DNA of 34,172 nucleotides from Chitinophagaceae bacterium (GTDB lineage: Bacteria; Bacteroidota; Bacteroidia; Chitinophagales; Chitinophagaceae): contig SCQV01000353.1 of the NCBI GenBank assembly GCA_004299085.1, positions 1-34,172 of the forward strand, written 5' to 3'. The position numbers and the translations under genes were made by a program. Shown piece after piece: positions 31,817 to 34,172 of the stretch (position 1 is its first letter; each line of letters begins with the position of its first letter). A model generated the notes under the pieces. The model made no database searches. It saw only the letters and a list, made by a program, of their open reading frames with translations, and was not told where the DNA came from.

Positions 31817-34172
31817 TCACCATGGATTTTCAGGATTGCCAAGCCCAGCAGGGTTTCCCAGACCTCCAAGATGCTCAAACACTCTTATATCCTGTGTTGC
31901 ATGTGCCTCTGCACGTGCATTCAATAATCTAATTAAGTCTATCATGTATTGAGTCATAGTTATCCAGTCAGTCCGCGGAAAACGTTCAGCCCCACCCAAT
32001 TTGGGAATCATATTCCGCATCTCAAAGACAGGTGCTTCCCGATGGGCGGTTCCCACCGGTCTCGTATCTCCACCACGATTGCCTAGTGGATCTATATCTT
32101 CTGTAGGCCTTTGTTGGAAACCTCCAAAATGCGGGGTTACGCCGTCCGACGCCTGAGTGAAAACATTATTAACGAATTGTTGGCAGGTGATTGCAAACTG
32201 AGCTGGTCCGCCAGGAGCCCGCGTTTCTGTAGGGTTATTCAAAAGTGCACTAACCTGATTACGGTTTGTATAATGAAACATCCTGTTTATGAGAAAAGTT
32301 AAATTAGCAGGGTTTGCCTGTATCCAGTTTTTTTCCGTAGCCGGAACGGCCCGGCCGAAAATTTGAGAAAGATCGGTGCGGGAGAGCAAGTCAGTAAGAT
32401 TTTTATCTAATGACTGAACACCAGGCCCGGTCCAATGTTTACCCAAACGGAGGTATTGGCATATAAGCGTTACTAATCCACGTAAATTTACAAAGGAGGG
32501 AATTGGTCCCACCCCTCCGCCTATTTGCGCCTTGACATCCCTAATTACATTGGTGGCATTTGCAACTGCAATAGCCATCTCCACTTCAGCACGATTAATC
32601 CCTCCAGGATTCTGAGGAGTTCCGCCTACATCGGCCTGGTGCTTAAGAGAAAATTGATTTTGAGGGGCTCCAAAGGCCACTGTACTTTTTATAAGTGAAG
32701 GTATCTGTGCAAGGTCAACAGCAAAGGTGCTTTGAATGGATGCATCGGTTGATTGTGGATTAAGTGTTGGTCCGGAATTACCGATATAGGTGAGTGGGTT
32801 TAGGATATTGGTATTGGGTATGGTATTAAATAATATCCGATTAGCGAAATTAGCAGTTCCATTTTCAATTGCTTGTGCGAGTGCGGCAGCTTCCGTCATC
32901 GCAACAATCAAATTAGCAGCTTGTGCCGGTCTTTCCGGTTCATAGGGTCTGGTTACAATTTCCAGAATAGAAGCATAACGGTCTGTACCCTGACCAGCTA
33001 TTGGATGATTAACGCTCCAAGCGCCTGCCGCCACTCCGCCGCCTGCAGCTCTTCTGTATAGCCGATTTATCCCGGGGGGAGCCTGCTGATTAGCGGGGTT
33101 TGTCCAGAACTGCCGGTGTTGCAATACCTCCTGTCTCAATTGTAGCAATGTATTTCTAACTGTGAAATACCGGCTGCGTCTTATGGGATGTGCGTAGGAA
33201 GGCGCTAGATTATTAGCCAACCAACTATTGATGGATTGGGTAATATTAAATAGTACGACGCCTGCACGGGCAGCTTCCCAATTGTCTTTTTCCCTGATAT
33301 ATTGTAGAATGAGTTGATCTATTACACCGAAGGCGGTATTATCAGTTCCGGTACTATTAACGGCAGGAGGACGCAGATAGCGGTTCCCATTTGTAGAATT
33401 TTGCCAATTAACAGGATTTAATAAGTTAAAATTTAATCCGCCTGTTCGGGGATCAACTACAGGCGCGCCCCCAGGAGCCACGCCTACAGTAGTTTCGTGT
33501 GTTGCAGGCAGATCATAGGTGCCTAATTGTTGCCAGTTTATTCCTCCGCCGCCTCCAAGGGGTAAGTTCCTTGCAACCTGAAAATTTGCTTCGGCAGGAG
33601 GACGGGGAGTCGTACCTTCAACAGAACCATTATGATCTACCTGTAATTCAAGATTTTGGGTTCCATAGGATCCTAAAAAGCGTTTCTCTGGAACCGGACG
33701 TCCGTCCACATCCACCAGCACCAGCAATTCCAATTCAAAACCCAACTTGGGTTGCACAACAGGGTAAGGAATATGTTGAACCGCTTCTCCTGTTAACAAG
33801 TGAACGGGTTTCAGATGGAAAGATTGTTCTCCAGATCGCATCATCTTATCCCCCATCACATCCGCCTCCTTCTCCAATCCTCTATCATCATTAATCGCTA
33901 CCTCTTTCATCTGCATAGTTGGTCGTACCCTTCCCTGTTTTTGCTGTACCACGTGCCAGGCTTCATGGGGCAAATGCCTTTCCTGTCCGGGAGCTATATG
34001 AATATCGCTTCCCTGTGCATACGCCAAAGCGTTTAGTTGCGAGGGAAGGGAGGAATTGAAATGCACTCTTACATCATCCATAGAATAGCCGGAGAGATTT
34101 TCAATACCAGATTTTAAATAGTCCGACATGCCGGTTCTGTTAGCTTTTGGAGGAGCAATATTTTGTTTTCTT
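31817..34172 (-). CDS. DUF4157 protein with amidoligase-like C-terminal region, candidate eCIS cargo (5' end outside window)
   Basis: Partial gene. An ATG at 34129 gives 770 residues, but the frame stays open to the window edge and reads typical DUF4157 text (APPKANRTG) before it, so the true start lies beyond. Numbering here is from that ATG. DUF4157 covers about 1-100, with SGIENLSGYSMDDVRVHFN and HEAWHVVQQ (His55, Glu56, His59, the HExxH pattern). A linker follows. The C-terminal region has GFELE (130-134), DHNGS (165-169), LEIVTRP (389-395), QSTFAVDLAQIPSLI (466-480) and VFEMRNM (701-707). Their spacing resembles the acidic metal/ATP residues of amidoligase_2 and GCS-type ligases, which form amide bonds. 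That is my inference. DUF4157 proteins are recurrent eCIS companions and likely cargo. Confidence 0.85.
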   Translation of the reverse strand, partial: RKQNIAPPKANRTGMSDYLKSGIENLSGYSMDDVRVHFNSSLPSQLNALAYAQGSDIHIAPGQERHLPHEAWHVVQQKQGRVRPTMQMKEVAINDDRGLEKEADVMGDKMMRSGEQSFHLKPVHLLTGEAVQHIPYPVVQPKLGFELELLVLVDVDGRPVPEKRFLGSYGTQNLELQVDHNGSVEGTTPRPPAEANFQVARNLPLGGGGGINWQQLGTYDLPATHETTVGVAPGGAPVVDPRTGGLNFNLLNPVNWQNSTNGNRYLRPPAVNSTGTDNTAFGVIDQLILQYIREKDNWEAARAGVVLFNITQSINSWLANNLAPSYAHPIRRSRYFTVRNTLLQLRQEVLQHRQFWTNPANQQAPPGINRLYRRAAGGGVAAGAWSVNHPIAGQGTDRYASILEIVTRPYEPERPAQAANLIVAMTEAAALAQAIENGTANFANRILFNTIPNTNILNPLTYIGNSGPTLNPQSTDASIQSTFAVDLAQIPSLIKSTVAFGAPQNQFSLKHQADVGGTPQNPGGINRAEVEMAIAVANATNVIRDVKAQIGGGVGPIPSFVNLRGLVTLICQYLRLGKHWTGPGVQSLDKNLTDLLSRTDLSQIFGRAVPATEKNWIQANPANLTFLINRMFHYTNRNQVSALLNNPTETRAPGGPAQFAITCQQFVNNVFTQASDGVTPHFGGFQQRPTEDIDPLGNRGGDTRPVGTAHREAPVFEMRNMIPKLGGAERFPRTDWITMTQYMIDLIRLLNARAEAHATQDIRVFEHLGGLGNPAGLGNPENPW

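Noticed and set aside
188-33700. Shared words such as CGTTTCTCTGGAAC near 190 and 33680
   Set aside because: A single 14-base match in non-homologous settings (intergenic and antisense of a coding gene); no flanking similarity, so chance is the simplest explanation.

Overview
The window comes from a member of the Bacteroidota, most likely a Chitinophagaceae-like bacterium. The evidence is a type IX secretion sorting domain on a secreted metalloprotease, a futalosine-pathway menaquinone gene (mqnE), AT-rich spacers with Bacteroidota-style dispersed repeats, and a Bacteroidota-type extracellular contractile injection system (eCIS). No rRNA, tRNA or CRISPR array was seen.

Bases 1-10734 are ordinary chromosomal genes in short units. 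They are: the 3' end of an IS200-type transposase; a lipoprotein serpin; a 473-bp MITE-like element with inverted ends; a NupC-type nucleoside transporter (minus); an M43 metalloprotease with a T9SS tail, overlapping mqnE by 4 bp; a zinc-ribbon membrane protein; a minus-strand pair of a GluR0-like ligand-gated channel and a SMUG2-type DNA glycosylase; a possible 32-aa membrane peptide; and a fluoride riboswitch in front of crcB and a DUF190 gene.

Bases 10735-11435 hold no intact gene. They contain the frameshifted remains of a CYTH-domain gene and the leader of the large operon, which has a hairpin and a 9-codon ORF whose stop overlaps the first operon start.

Bases 11436-31798 form one plus-strand eCIS operon. 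Its order, with Pvc/Afp equivalents, is: DUF4255 terminator (16), an unrecognised protein, one sheath (2-4), two tube proteins (1 and 5), DUF5908 small protein (6), LysM tube/baseplate adaptor (7), VgrG-like spike (8), PAAR tip (10), gp25 (9), large baseplate-J wedge (11), a fibre-like protein, a repeat-rich 421-bp gap, a second wedge protein (12), tape measure (14) and AAA+ ATPase (15). Together these would build a phage-tail-like contractile particle: inner tube, sheath, spiked baseplate and terminator, with the tape measure setting length. The terminator gene heads the operon instead of ending it, and only one sheath gene is present.

Bases 31817-34172 encode, on the opposite strand and 18 bp from the ATPase gene, a DUF4157 protein whose 5' end lies outside the window. 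DUF4157 proteins are recurrent eCIS-associated proteins and candidate cargo. Its long C-terminal part has spaced motifs (GFELE, DHNGS, EIVTRP, FEMR) that resemble the amidoligase/glutamine-synthetase-like ligase layout. This possible ATP-dependent amide-forming effector is the most interesting candidate for an undescribed activity here. Two 9-base poly-C tracts in the ATPase gene and the modular tape measure are the other observations most worth following.
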